Source: Lamellibrachia columna
Lineage: Eukaryota; Annelida; Polychaeta; Sabellida; Siboglinidae
Direction: 5' to 3'
Length of the DNA: 64,000 nt
NCBI GenBank assembly: GCA_963662155.1
Contig: OY759261.1
Location: forward strand, 3,040,227-3,104,226
The notes below the pieces were generated by a model. The model saw nothing but the letters and a program-made list of their open reading frames with translations. It was not told the DNA's origin and did no database searches. The translations under genes were made by a program, and so were the position numbers. Shown piece by piece: positions 34,078 to 46,508 of the stretch (its first letter is position 1; each line of letters starts with the position of its first letter).

Positions 34078-35815
34078 CAACATAGCCAAAACTTGAAAGT
34101 TGACAAGATGTTCATTCACCAGATAACTAAAACTTGAAAGTTGACAAGATGTTCAATCACCAGATAACTAAAACTTGAAAGTTGACAGGAAGTTCATTCA
34201 CCAGATAACTAAAACTTGAAAGTTGACAGGATGTTCAATCACCAGATAACTAAAACTTGAAAGTTGACTGGATGTTCATTCACCAGATAACTAAAACTTG
34301 AAAGTTGACAGGATGTTCATTCACCAGATAACTAAAACTTGAAAGTTGACAGGATGTTCAATCACCAGATAACTAAAACTTGAAAGTTGACAAGATGTTC
34401 AATCACCAGATAACTAAAACTTGAAAGTTGACAGGATGTTCAATCACCAGATAACTAATACTTGAAAGTTGACAGGATGTTCATTCACCAGATAACTAAA
34501 ACTTGAAAGTTGACAGGAAGTTCATTCACCAGATAACTAAAACTTGAAAGTTGACAGGATGTTCATTCACCAGATAACTAAAACTTGAAAGTTGACAGGA
34601 TGTTCAATCACCAGATAACTAAAACTTGAAAGTTGACAGGATGTTCATTCACCAGATAACTAAAACTTGAAAGTTGACAAGATGTTCATTCACCAGATAA
34701 CTAAAACTTGAAAGTTGACAAGATGTTCAATCACCAGATAACTAAAACTTGAAAGTTGACAGGAAGTTCATTCACCAGATAACTAAAACTTGAAAGTTGA
34801 CAGGATGTTCAATCACCAGATAACTAAAACTTGAAAGTTGACTGGATGTTCATTCACCAGATAACTAAAACTTGAAAGTTGACAGGATGTTCAATCACCA
34901 GATAACTAAAACTTGAAAGTTGACAGGATGTTCATTCACCAGATAACTAAAACTTGAAAGTTGACAAGATGTTCATTCACCAGATAACTAAAACTTGAAA
35001 GTTGACAAGATGTTCAATCACCAGATAACTAAAACTTGAAAGTTGACAGGAAGTTCATTCACCAGATAACTAAAACTTGAAAGTTGACAGGATGTTCAAT
35101 CACCAGATAACTAAAACTTGAAAGTTGACTGGATGTTCATTCACCAGATAACTAAAACTTGAAAGTTGACAGGATGTTCAATCACCAGATAACTAAAACT
35201 TGAAAGTTGACAGGATGTTCATTCACCAGATAACTAAAACTTGAAAGTTGACAAGATGTTCAATCACCAGATAACTAAAACTTGAAAGTTGACAGGAAGT
35301 TCATTCACCAGATAACTAATACTTGAAAGTTGACAGGATGTTCATTCACCAGATAACTAAAACTTGAAAGTTGACAGGATGTTCAATCACCAGATAACTA
35401 AAACTTGAAAGTTGACAGGATGTTCAATCACCAGATAACTAAAACTTGAAAGCTGACAGGATGTTCATTCACCAGATAACTAAAACTTGAAAGTTGACAA
35501 GATGTTCAATCACCAGATAACTAAAACTTGAAAGTTGACAGGATGTTCAATCACCAGATAACTAATACTTGAAAGTTGACAGGATGTTCATTCACCAGAT
35601 AACTAAAACTTGAAAGTTGACAGGATGTTCATTCACCAGATAACTAAAACTTGAAAGTTGACAGGATGTTCAATCACCAGATAACTAAAACTTGAAAGTT
35701 GACAGGATGTTCAATCACCAGATAACTAAAACTTGAAAGTTGACAGGATGTTCAATCACCAGATAGCTAAAACTTGAAAGTTGACAGGATGTTCATTCAC
35801 CAGATAGCCAAAACA
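34078..35815. repeat. 41-bp minisatellite, about 42 copies
   Basis: Units of 41 bp (signature actaaaacttgaaagttgac). Three main variants (caggatg, caagatg, caggaag) and attc/aatc recur in repeated blocks. Confidence 0.97.
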
Positions 35816-35860
35816 TAGCTTCTTTTTGTGATGGAGAAGTTATGAAAACATAAATTTTTA

Positions 35861-38498
35861 TTACAGGGTAGAACAAGGTTCATTGGTTAAGATTACACAT
35901 TGTGGCATATCTAAATCTATGAGTGACTGATATATTTGTGTCATAGGGTAGAACAAGGTTTGTTGGTTAAGATTACACGTTGTGGCATATCTAAATCTAT
36001 GAGTGACTGATATATTTGTATCATAGGGTAGAACAAGGTTTGTTGGTTAAGATTACACGTTGTGGCATATCTAAATCTATGAGTGACTGATATAATTGTA
36101 TCATAGGGTAGAACAAGGTTTGTTGGTTAAGATTACACGTTGTGGCATATCTAAATCTATGAGTGACTGATATAATTGTATCATAGGGTAGAACAAGGTT
36201 TGTTGGTTAAGATTACACGTTGCGGCATATCTGAATCTATGAGTGACTGATATATTTGTGTCATAGGGTAGAACAAGGTTTGTTGGTTAAGATTACACGG
36301 TGTGGCATATCTAAATCTATGAGTGACTGATATAATTGTATCATAGGGTAGAACAAGGTTTGTTGGTTAAGATTACACATTGTGGCATATCTAAATCTAT
36401 GAGTGACTGATATATTTGTGTCATAGGGTAGAACAAGGTTTGTTGGTTAAGATTACACGTTGTGGCATATCTAAATCTATGAGTGACTGATATATTTGTG
36501 TCATAGGGTAGAACAAGGTTTGTTGGTTAAGATTACACGTTGTGGCATATCTAAATCTATGAGTGACTGATATAATTGTATCATAGGGTAGAACAAGGTT
36601 TGTTGGTTAAGATTACACGTTGTGGCATATCTAAATCTATGAGTGACTGATATAATTGTATCATAGGGTAGAACAAGGTTTGTTGGTTAAGATTACACGT
36701 TGCGGCATATCTGAATCTATGAGTGACTGATATATTTGTGTCATAGGGTAGAACAAGGTTTGTTGGTTAAGATTACACGGTGTGGCATATCTAAATCTAT
36801 GAGTGACTGATATAATTGTATCATAGGGTAGAACAAGGTTTGTTGGTTAAGATTACACGTTGCGGCATATCTGAATCTATGAGTGACTGATATATTTGTG
36901 TCATAGGGTAGAACAAGGTTCATTGGTTAAGATTACACGTTGTGACATATCTAAATCTATGAGTGACTGATATAATTGTATCATAGGGTAGAACAAGGTT
37001 TGTTGGTTAAGATCACACGGTGTGGCATATCTAAATCTATGAGTGACTGATATAATTGTATCATAGGGTAGAACAAGGTTTATTGGTTAAGATCACACGT
37101 TGCGGCATATCTAAATCTATGAGTGACTGATATATTTGTATCATAGGGTAGAACAAGGTTTGTTGGTTAAGATCACACGTTGCGGCATATCTGAATCTAT
37201 GAGTGACTGATATAATTGTATCATAGGGTAGAACAAGGTTTGTTGGTTAAGATCACACGTTGCGGTATATCTGAATCTATGAGTGACTGATATATTTGTA
37301 TCATAGGGTAGAACAAGGTTTGTTGGTTAAGATCACACGTTGCGGCATATCTGAATCTATGAGTGACTGATATATTTGTGTCATAGGGTAGAACAAGGTT
37401 TGTTGGTTAAGATTACACGTTGTGGCATATCTAAATCTATGAGTGACTGATATAATTGTATCATAGGGTAGAACAAGGTTTGTTGGTTAAGATCACACGG
37501 TGTGGCATATCTAAATCTATGAGTGACTGATATAATTGTATCATAGGGTAGAACAAGGTTTGTTGGTTAAGATCACACGTTGCGGCATATCTGAATCTAT
37601 GAGTGACTGATATATTTGTATCATAGGGTAGAACAAGGTTTGTTGGTTAAGATCACACGTTGCGGCATATCTGAATCTATGAGTGACTGATATAATTGTA
37701 TCATAGGGTAGAACAAGGTTTGTTGGTTAAGATTACACGTTGTGGCATATCTAAATCTATGAGTGACTGATATAATTGTATCATAGGGTAGAACAAGGTT
37801 TGTTGGTTAAGATTACACGTTGCGGCATATCTGAATCTATGAGTGACTGATATATTTGTATCATAGGGTAGAACAAGGTTTGTTGGTTAAGATTACACAT
37901 TGTGGCATATCTAAATCTATGAGTGACTGATATAATTGTATCATAGGGTAGAACAAGGTTTGTTGGTTAAGATCACACGGTGTGGCATATCTAAATCTAT
38001 GAGTGACTGATATAATTGTATCATAGGGTAGAACAAGGTTTGTTGGTTAAGATTACACGTTGCGGCATATCTGAATCTATGAGTGACTGATATAATTGTA
38101 TTATAGGGTAGAACAAGGTTTGTTGGTTAAGATCACACGGTGTGGCATATCTGAATCTATGAGTGACTGATATATTTGTATCATAGGGTAGAACAAGGTT
38201 TGTTGGTTAAGATTACACGTTGCGGCATATCTGAATCTATGAGTGACTGATATAATTGTATTATAGGGTAGAACAAGGTTTGTTGGTTAAGATCACACGG
38301 TGTGGCATATCTAAATCTATGAGTGACTGATATAATTGTATCATAGGGTAGAACAAGGTTTGTTGGTTAAGATTACACGTTGCGGCATATCTGAATCTAT
38401 GAGTGACTGATATAATTGTATCATAGGGTAGAACAAGGTTTGTTGGTTAAGATCACACGGTGTGGCATATCTAAATCTATGAGTGACTGATATAATTG
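35861..38498. repeat. 80-bp minisatellite, about 33 copies
   Basis: Exact 80-bp period (signature tcatagggtagaacaaggtt). Two linked variant sets recur: tgtggcatatctaaatc and tgcggcatatctgaatc, with gattac/gatcac and tatatttg/tataattg switching in blocks. The right half is richer in gatcac. Confidence 0.98.
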
Positions 38499-39274
38499 GC
38501 TAAAATGAACTTTTAGATACCAAAAAGAAACCGTCGTGCCGAACCAATTGCACATCTATGCTAACGTCTGCTCAGTCGTGTTCAAAATTACTCAAGCGAC
38601 TTGAGAAGAGGTTCTGTGTAATAACAGTAAATGTTATTGTTGGTACGATGAATTCTTTGTTGACACAATAGCGTGTTAAATATTTGTGTTCTTCTTGTTG
38701 TGTTGTATATGTCGCCTACTGCACAAGATTCACTGTCATGTTAGCATTATATTATGCTCCATAATGGCCACAGGTTATCTCGGGCAGCCTCTATATTGCG
38801 AATGACCGTGTCAGAGGTGTTCCCACAATAGCTACCCAAAAACAGATTATATAATGGATCATCGAGCGGTTTGGCCAAACCGATGACTCACTGTATATGA
38901 ATGTTTTTTCTGTAAACCTTTCAACTAATCACGGTTGACCTGTGCTGACAGACAACAGTCCAGGCAGTATTTCACAATCCTTTGAACCAGATATGAAACC
39001 AGATAGAGAGACACACAAACACCATGTCTGTAGCCAGGGGCTGATGGGGTTAAAAGTTAACCCTTTTCTATGGAAATATTTGGTTGGTAAGTTTTAAAGC
39101 CATCCCAAAACATCTCGAACACTGCTTTTAAACGTCATACCGATCCCAGCTTCTGCCTAAAATATCCCCTCCAGACATGCCTGTTGTGCAAGCATGGTGA
39201 TCTGTGAGCGTATTGCAAGGTTACCCCCAATAAACCCTGACAAGGTCAGTTTGACCAGAATATGGCCATAAGGG
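38499..39274. other. Unassigned unique DNA with palindrome
   Basis: No gene seen. Contains the second copy of the CGGTTTGGCCAAACCG palindrome at 38867-38882. Confidence 0.6.
38867..38882. other. Perfect 16-bp palindrome, copy 2
   Basis: CGGTTTGGCCAAACCG within gatcatcgag...atgact, shared with 32979-32994 over about 30 bp. Confidence 0.9.
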
Positions 39275-39993
39275 CATTTTAACAGTAATGAGGGGAGCTG
39301 TGTCTCAGGAGGGTCAAATGTTGATGACCAAATACATTTTAACAGGAATGAGGGAGCTGTGTCTCAGGAGGGTCAAATGTTGATGACCAAATACATTTTA
39401 ACAGTAATGAGGGGAGCTGTGTCTCAGGAGGGTCAAATGTTGATGACCAAATACATTTTAACAGTAATGAGGGGAGCTGTGTCTCAGGAGAGTCAAATGT
39501 TGATGGCCAAATACATTTTAACAGTAATGAGGGGAGCTGTGTCTCAGGAGGGTCAAATGTTGATGACCAAATACATTTTAACAGTAATGAGGGGAGCTGT
39601 GTCTCAGGAGGGTCAAATGTTGATGACCAAATACATTTTAACAGTAATGAGGGAGCAGTGTCTCAGGAGGGTCAAATGTTGATGACCAAATACATTTTAA
39701 CAGTAATGAGGGGAGATGTGTCTCAGGAGGGTCAAATGTTGATGACCAAATACATTTTAACAGTAATGAGGGGAGCTGTGTCTCAGGAGGGTCAAATGTT
39801 GATGACCAAATACATTTTAACAGTAATGAGGGGAGCAGTGGCCCAGGAGGGTCAAATGTTGATGACCAAATACATTTTAACAGTAATGAGGGGAGCTGTG
39901 TCTCAGGAGAGTCAAATGTTGATGACCAAATACATTTTAACAGTAATGAGGGGAGCTGTGTCTCAGGAGGGTCAAATGTTGATGACCAAATAC
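39275..39993. repeat. 60-bp minisatellite, 12 copies
   Basis: Regular units (signature gtctcaggagggtcaaatgt), two of them a base or so shorter. The 60-bp period keeps frames open and gives a 20-residue peptide repeat, which I do not regard as a gene. Confidence 0.95.
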
Positions 39994-41044
39994 AGTTTCA
40001 ATGTGGAGCACTACATCCAAGTTAAAGAATTCAATTAACATTTGGGCAGAATGACAGACCTGTATAATATTTAATTGTGACATGTTAAATGCTGTTAAGG
40101 TCTGCAAAATCAAACAAAATCCACAGCTTTACGAATGCATCTGACTGCGCATTAAATGTTATCAGATGTATTTCAAATAAACATTGCATAACAAACAACC
40201 ATTTCCTAGCATTAATTGTAGTTAGGAATGCAACCAAAAAATATCCCCACTTTCTTTGCCTGTTCTGCCTGAAATAATCAAAAGGCATATTTCCACAACA
40301 TTTCCTTAATTAAATAGCAAATAAGCAAAAATACTTGTAGGAATGTGATCAGTGAAATAATATTTGTCACCAACAATCATCAAAACTGTCTGTGTGGTAC
40401 GTGTTTTGGGATGTGGCTTTAAACTAGAAAGGTGGTGTTTTATTTTGGAGTTGACTTTTTTGACAATTAGAAGATCAGTTTGTCTTTTGTTCATAGTGTT
40501 CATAGTTCATAGTGTCATTTGTCAGTGTTCATAGTTCATAGTTCATGTTCATAGTGTCATTTAATTGTAACTCATGTTACGCGGTATTCAGAGTGGACAT
40601 TATCTTGAACAGTGCATTTTACTTTCATCGTGTCTTCAGATTGAAACACAAATTTCAGTGAGCTAGTAAATTTTACTTTCATCGTGGCTTTGGATTAAAA
40701 CAAAAATTTCAGTGAGTGCATTTTGTACATGATTGATGAAAAAGTAAAGGGTTCAGTGGTGTGTGTACACTTTTGTTGAATCCTGTCTTCTAATTCACAA
40801 ACAGCAACATAAGAAGAAGGTGCATTTAAAATGCTATAACTCCTAAAATATTACAATTGTACATAGATCATCAAACTTTCAATGATTATTATCAAATATG
40901 TATGCTTCAAAAAAGTTAATGAATTTGACATTTAAATTGGCATTGTCAAATCAAAGGTCAGACAAATTTTATATACTATGCATTTCACATTTCTTAGTGT
41001 TTTTATTGTCTACAAAGATAAACACTTCCAACAACATTACACAG
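39994..41044. other. Unassigned unique DNA
   Basis: No gene recognised. A small cluster of gttcatagt/gtcatt motifs lies at 40490-40565. The rest is AT-rich with short chance frames. Confidence 0.6.
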
Positions 41045-41330
41045 ACACCAACAACACCTTGGAGGGTGTGAGGTAGTCACAATGACACAAACAGCACCTC
41101 TGTAAGTCACCTGGGAGAGGAGTAAACACCTTGGAGGGTGTGAGGTAGTCACAATGACACCAACAACACCTCTGTATGTCACCTAGGAGAGGAGTAAACA
41201 CCTTGGAGGGTGTGAGGTAGTCACAATGACACCAACAACACCTCTGTAAGTCACCTAGGAGAGGAGTAAACACCTTGGAGGGTGTGAGGTAGTCACAATG
41301 ACACCAGCAACACCTCTGTGTGAGTGTAAG
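41045..41330. repeat. 72-bp tandem repeat, 4 copies
   Basis: Units around acaccttggagggtgtgagg, 72 bp apart from 41054. A short tgtgagtg tract follows. Confidence 0.93.
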
Positions 41331-41744
41331 TGTGTGTGAGTGAGTGAGGTTATTTTTCGAAACTGTATACAAACATACAAAATATAGAAACGAAACAGGT
41401 ACAAACAGGTACTTTGTAATACAGTTTCAGGTTAAACAGCAGAGCTTCATGGCTGTAATCAGTTAGGCAAACACAAATTAGGAAAAACAATTACAGTTGA
41501 ATATATATATAACTGGTCGTTGTCAACCAATGATAATTATATCATTATAATGATAAATAATAAGTTGCGTAACAAGCAGCAATCAGGCTAAATTACAAAT
41601 AAAATGAAACAAATTAGGTGAAGTTACCAAGTCAAAGATAACAGGTAATACCAATGAATCATTGATATAAAATAATAGAAAAAACGGCAGAAGAGATAAT
41701 ATTAATTTGAACTATCATAACCACTTAAAAGACATGCCTTTAAT
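41331..41744. other. Unassigned spacer
   Basis: AT-rich DNA without a recognised feature. Confidence 0.6.
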
Positions 41745-42445
41745 GCAATGATTATGCTCACAGTACTGTACACAACAGTACCTTGGCTCACAGTACTGCA
41801 CACAACAGTACTTTGTCTCACAGTACTGCACACAACAGTACCTTGGCTCACAGTACTGCACACAACAGTACTTTGTCTCACAGTACTGCACACAACAGTA
41901 CCTTGGCTCACAGTACTGCACACAACAGTACCTTGGCTCACAGTACTGCATACAACAGAACCTTGGCTGACAATACTGCACACAACAGTACCTTGACTCA
42001 CAGTACTGCACACAACAGTACCTTGGCTCACAGTACTGCACACAACAGTACTTTGTCTCCCAGTACTGCGCACAACAGTACCTTGTCTCATAGTATTGCA
42101 TACAACAGTACCTTGGCTGACAATACTGTACACAACAGTATTTGACTCACAGCACAGCATAGCACACAACAGTACCTTGACTCACAGTATTGCAGTACTG
42201 CACACAACATTACCTTGGCTCACAGTACTGCACACAACAGTACTTTGTCTCACAGTACTGCGCACAACAGTACTTTGTCTCACAGTACTGCGCACAAAAG
42301 TACCTTGTCTCACAGTATTGCACACAACAGTACCTTGGCTGACAATACTGCACACAACAGTATTTGACTCACAGCACAGCACACAACAGTACCTTGACTC
42401 ACAGTATTGCACACAACAGTATTTGACTCACAGTAAAGCGCATAA
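41745..42445. repeat. 30-bp minisatellite (cagtactgcacacaacag), about 23 copies
   Basis: Units of 30 bp with variants cttggctca, ctttgtctca and atttgactca. The same family forms 50160-51362, so duplicon copy C lies between two arrays of one family. Confidence 0.95.
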
Positions 42446-42734
42446 TGTTCTGTACACGAGAGACAGTATCACAATCACAAAATAGTAAATATACAGTCAT
42501 TGGTATTGTGTGTTAATTAAAGTTAACACTATATGTCACACTGTCTGGTATATGAGTTCAATGAATGATGTATTCATAGGGTATTTGTATTAGCACAAAT
42601 ACATTACAATGTGAAAGTATTCAAATATGAATACTCATATCTTACAGTACTCGAATTTAAGGAATAGTTTGCAAAAATCTAATACTATTCAAATAAAAAA
42701 AATTCCAAACAGATTGTTTTTGAATACACATATT
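42446..42734. other. Unassigned AT-rich spacer
   Basis: Contains several tattcaaat/aatactc motifs. No gene or known repeat recognised. Confidence 0.5.
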
Positions 42735-45071
42735 CAGGGTTGCATTTCCACTGTCGGAAACCTTTTTTCACCGAGACAGTGGCGGAAACCATCATAAACC
42801 TGTTTCTTTTCAATTTCTGATACTTTCCGCCAGTGGAAACAGGCAGAAAGTGTGAGAAACTTCCAAAAGCTGTCTCACATCAACTACAAGATGTGAAGCA
42901 ATACATTTACCTATCAAGACCTATTCAAGCAGACACAGGAGGAGGTTACATTTAACATTCTGCATTTCTGCACACATTTTGGTGACAGAATGACAACATT
43001 TTCTAAAAGTGACAGTTGTACAGCTATGTAGAGTGTATTTGAAAGCAAGTATTCTGTGAGGCCTGGCGATTCTGTTCCTCACCGGCACAGGGGTGTACAC
43101 AATGGTGGCGCCACATGCTGGACTGGCAACCAACTAATACGTTCAAGTTTGAGGCATTGTTTTGATACTACCCGATACATGGCGATACTATTTTCATTGG
43201 ATGACAGTTTCTACTTTGGTTGTAAAGTTCTAAACATTCTTTTATAATTTGAATTCCACACAGTCTGCCATGCTACCATTCAGTAAAGATCTCAACTGCC
43301 GAAGTATGCCAGCCGTCATTTCATCAAGAGAAATAGTTATTATCATACTGGCTTGTGTGTGCAGCACCAAGGACCTGTCAATCACTTACTGGGGTGGTGG
43401 GTTTGTTGTCACCTCAACCCTGCAGCGACAGGGGTGATCATGTGACGACTGTTTAGCCTCACTTTCATGTCACGCAATTAGTTTACCTGTAGTTCCTTAC
43501 CTTGACGGTTGACGACTGAGGCCAAGTGACTCCTGTATGTCGACAATGAGTGATATAACTTAGTGCTGTTTGCTGGTGAACAAGACAGGTGAGTTTAAAC
43601 GTGTCTTACTATTAGTGAGTGTTAGTTAGCTAACTGGTACTTCCTGGCCCTCGGCACGCTCATGTCATTTCTTATCACTGTCAGGCCGGGCGAGGCATGT
43701 ACCTCTCAGATAGGGAGTGCATTGACAACTAATATGGCGACATCCACTAGCAGCGAGTGCTGCAAAAACAAGAGTCTTTTGAGACAGATTAGTATTAAAA
43801 TCATAAGACCATAAATAAAAAACGTATTAATAACATCAAATATAGATCTATAGTAATACTATTATTTTGTGTGGTACCATTTATGTTTGTCAAAAAAGTC
43901 ATGATGCCAAAACAAAATAAAGTTTACTCGACTGATCAAGTTGTAACACGCCATGGTCTAACCACACGCTCGTGGGTTCTCCATTTCAGGCAGGTTTTAA
44001 CACTGGTTCCTTATTGACTAGTGTGCTGAATGACTTTTAAAGGGACTGAATTTTAAAGGGAATTAATTCCTGCCTCACATTGGAATCGTTAAGTTTTCAC
44101 TTAATAAATCACTACCATTGTAAGACACCATTATTTCAATTACCTGCTTTTGTATTAAAAAACTTTCTATATAATTACATACGTCTGAGGATATTTTATG
44201 TCCAGGAACCAGTCTATATAACATTGAGACCCATTGAGACACCGATGTGAGATGACATTTTCACCCCACTGAATCCTCACCCTTGGGTGAATATTTCATT
44301 AGAAATAAACACCCCCCAGTGTGGATTTTATAATGGATTATTCACCCACTCTATCAAATTTGCAAATTTCCCCTTTATGGCATAATTTTTTTATTAATTG
44401 ATTGACAACTTGACAAATGTGTGTACTAGTTTAATCTATAGTGCACACAGTTGGAATAAGTGTTAAATAAACAACAACTATGTAAACACATCTTTATTTG
44501 TTTTTAGTAAAATCAACATCACAATATCATAATATCTGTGAATAATCACTAATTACTTGGACAATAGTAATTAAAGCATTACAAATTAATAAAATGTGCA
44601 ATATATTTTCCTGCATGGTTTTATTTGGTATAAACAAGTTATGTACAAAGCAGAATTACTAAGAACATATCATTAATTAATTATGCAGGCGTGAATATTT
44701 CATAGAGGGAGAGAACATTATTTCATAGTGAAATCCTCACCCTGAGGATGGCTTGATGAACAGATGATGAGGTCCAGCAAATGATGCTAACCTGGTGTCC
44801 ATTAGTTACCTATGATATACCTCAACTGTACTGTCCAGCTGCAACTTAGGCAAAACACAGTACCTCCTAAAAGAAGTCAAAATGAAATAAATGGCTTTAA
44901 AAGTATATGCTCTATTGCAGTGACTGTACAGTTCAAACTGCTTTAACTTAGAAATATGATGTGCTAGAACCACCAAACTTTGACAAAGAATAGAGCAGAT
45001 ATGACTAAAGTTGATGGTTCAATAATCTAATTTTTTTAAATTCTGCAGTTACTGCCTTTTGTCTTTGTACG

Positions 45072-45249
45072 GCAGCAAATAGATCTAAAGATTTGTGTAT
45101 CTACCTGTTCAAATAGATCTAGAGATTTGTGTATCTACCTGTTCAAATAGATCTAGAGATATGTGTATCTACCTGTTCAAATATATCTAGATATATGTGT
45201 ATCTACCTGTTCAAATAGATCTAGAGATTTGTGTATCTACCTGTTCAAA
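45072..45249. repeat. 34-bp tandem repeat, 5 copies
   Basis: Units around ttcaaatagatctagagatt, containing AGATCT/ATCTAGA sites. Confidence 0.93.
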
Positions 45250-45389
45250 GTATATGGACGGTGTAACGAGGGACGGCAGTGTGTGCACCCTACTCTTCAG
45301 AACTCTGTTTTGGATAACTAAATTAACTTAATGTTAATTTAATTAATATTTAACTAGCTTTACAGAAATGGAATATACATGTTGTTTAC

Positions 45390-46012
45390 TTCTGAAAACT
45401 TACTTGACTTAAATCTTTTCACTCCCTTGTGGAACATAGGCTATCAACGACTAATTTCCTCTGGACACAGTCTTGAGCTTGGGCTTCCAACTCTTTCCAT
45501 TTGTATTTTGTTTTTGACATCTCTGGTTCTACTTCTCTGTGCCTCTCTGTGCCAGGTCTTTCTTGGCCTTCCCCTTTCCCTTTGCCCTGAGGTTTCCAAA
45601 TGAGTGCCTGTGACATCACACGACAGTCTGTCTCTGAAGTGTTGTGTCGGCTTCCTGAGAGTATGGCCCATCCAGCTCCACTTCCTGAGAGTATGGCCTA
45701 TCCAGCTCCACTTCCTGAGAGTATGGCCTATCCAGCTCCACTTCCTGAGAGTATGGCCTATCCAGCTCCACTTCCTGAGAGTATGGCCTATCCAGCTCAA
45801 CTTTCTGAGAGTATGGCCCATCCAGCTCCACTTCTTGAGAGTATGGCCCATCCAGCTCAACTTCCTGAGAGTATGGCCCATCCAGCTCAACTTCCTGAGA
45901 GTATGGCCTATCCAGCTCCACTTCCTGAGAGTATGGCCCATCCAGCTCCACTTCCTGAGAGTATGGCCCATCCAGCTCCACTTCCTGAGAGTATGGCCCA
46001 TCCAGCTCCACT
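45390..46012 (-). pseudogene. 3' fragment of a second RTE-type LINE
   Basis: The - strand encodes the extreme C-terminal region of the same LINE class as 7573-12075: an IGHTLRK segment, then RERGRPRKTWHRE (compare RTGRPKTTWRR in the first LINE). It ends in AAGTCAAGTAAG-like 3' sequence at about 45390. The frame is broken near the end. The 5' side stops within a 30-bp array (45652-46012), so nothing upstream of the array survives. Confidence 0.8.
45652..46012 (-). repeat. 30-bp array in RTE fragment (GHTLRKWSWM, 12 copies)
   Basis: Units of 30 bp (cttcctgagagtatggccca on +). The native protein has RKWSWIGHTLRK, where the two RK pairs lie exactly 10 residues (30 bp) apart. The AGGAAG-type codons for RK provide the flanking short repeat. 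Confidence 0.95.
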
Positions 46013-46508
46013 TGTGCCTTCTAATTTAATGTTTGATTGGTTCCTGGTTTTTTCTTTCCCATAGTGCTTCTCAAGAAACTTGGTTGAATTCTGAGAATAG
46101 TTTGGCCGACTCCTTCGGCCTTCCTTGGCTAATGCAGTAATCCAACAAACTGGAATGTCCATCCATTAAAACATTGAATATTTTCATTGAATTTATTTCC
46201 AGTTAGGTGTTCAGGTAAACTTGGTATTACTGATGTGTTGTGCATTCCATTTGTATGTCATCCTGTGGAGACTCTGACTGTCAAACAGTCACTAGTCTGA
46301 GGCCATAGATAATTGACCAATTATTACTGAGGAGTAGACTACAGCCAGTGTATTCACTGCCACCAGACATGAGTGGTGCTACAATGAAAGGTCTACACAG
46401 TACACAATACACTGTTCAGTGTATAAGTCAGGCACTGAAACTTGATGTGGTGATGAGATGATGTGATGATTACCTGTATCCATGGTAAAGATAAATATGA
46501 ACTTTCAC

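Larger units (their letters stand above)
42735..46508. other. Duplicon copy C, part 1
   Basis: Matches copy A from the array junction to about 3780, then patches to 4845. It keeps a single, unexpanded copy of the 38-bp unit (42759-42806). The central part 44720-46210 is diverged and holds a 34-bp array and an RTE fragment. No host coding region. Confidence 0.8.

Noticed and set aside
33824..34078. Possible PIF/Harbinger transposase fragment (CCLHNFMRN)
   Set aside because: Only the LHN motif resembles the family. Residues before it do not fit, and the frame runs into the 41-bp array.
39359..40038. Long in-frame 20-residue peptide repeat (SQEGQMLMTKYILTVMRGA)
   Set aside because: The 60-bp period keeps any stop-free frame open. 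No start context, splice sites or flanking coding sequence, and two units shift the frame.
41702..42485. Cysteine-rich repeat peptides (VCSTVSQGTVV, CVQYCEPRYCC) on both strands
   Set aside because: A 30-bp period gives open frames in several phases at once. No signal peptide or gene structure.
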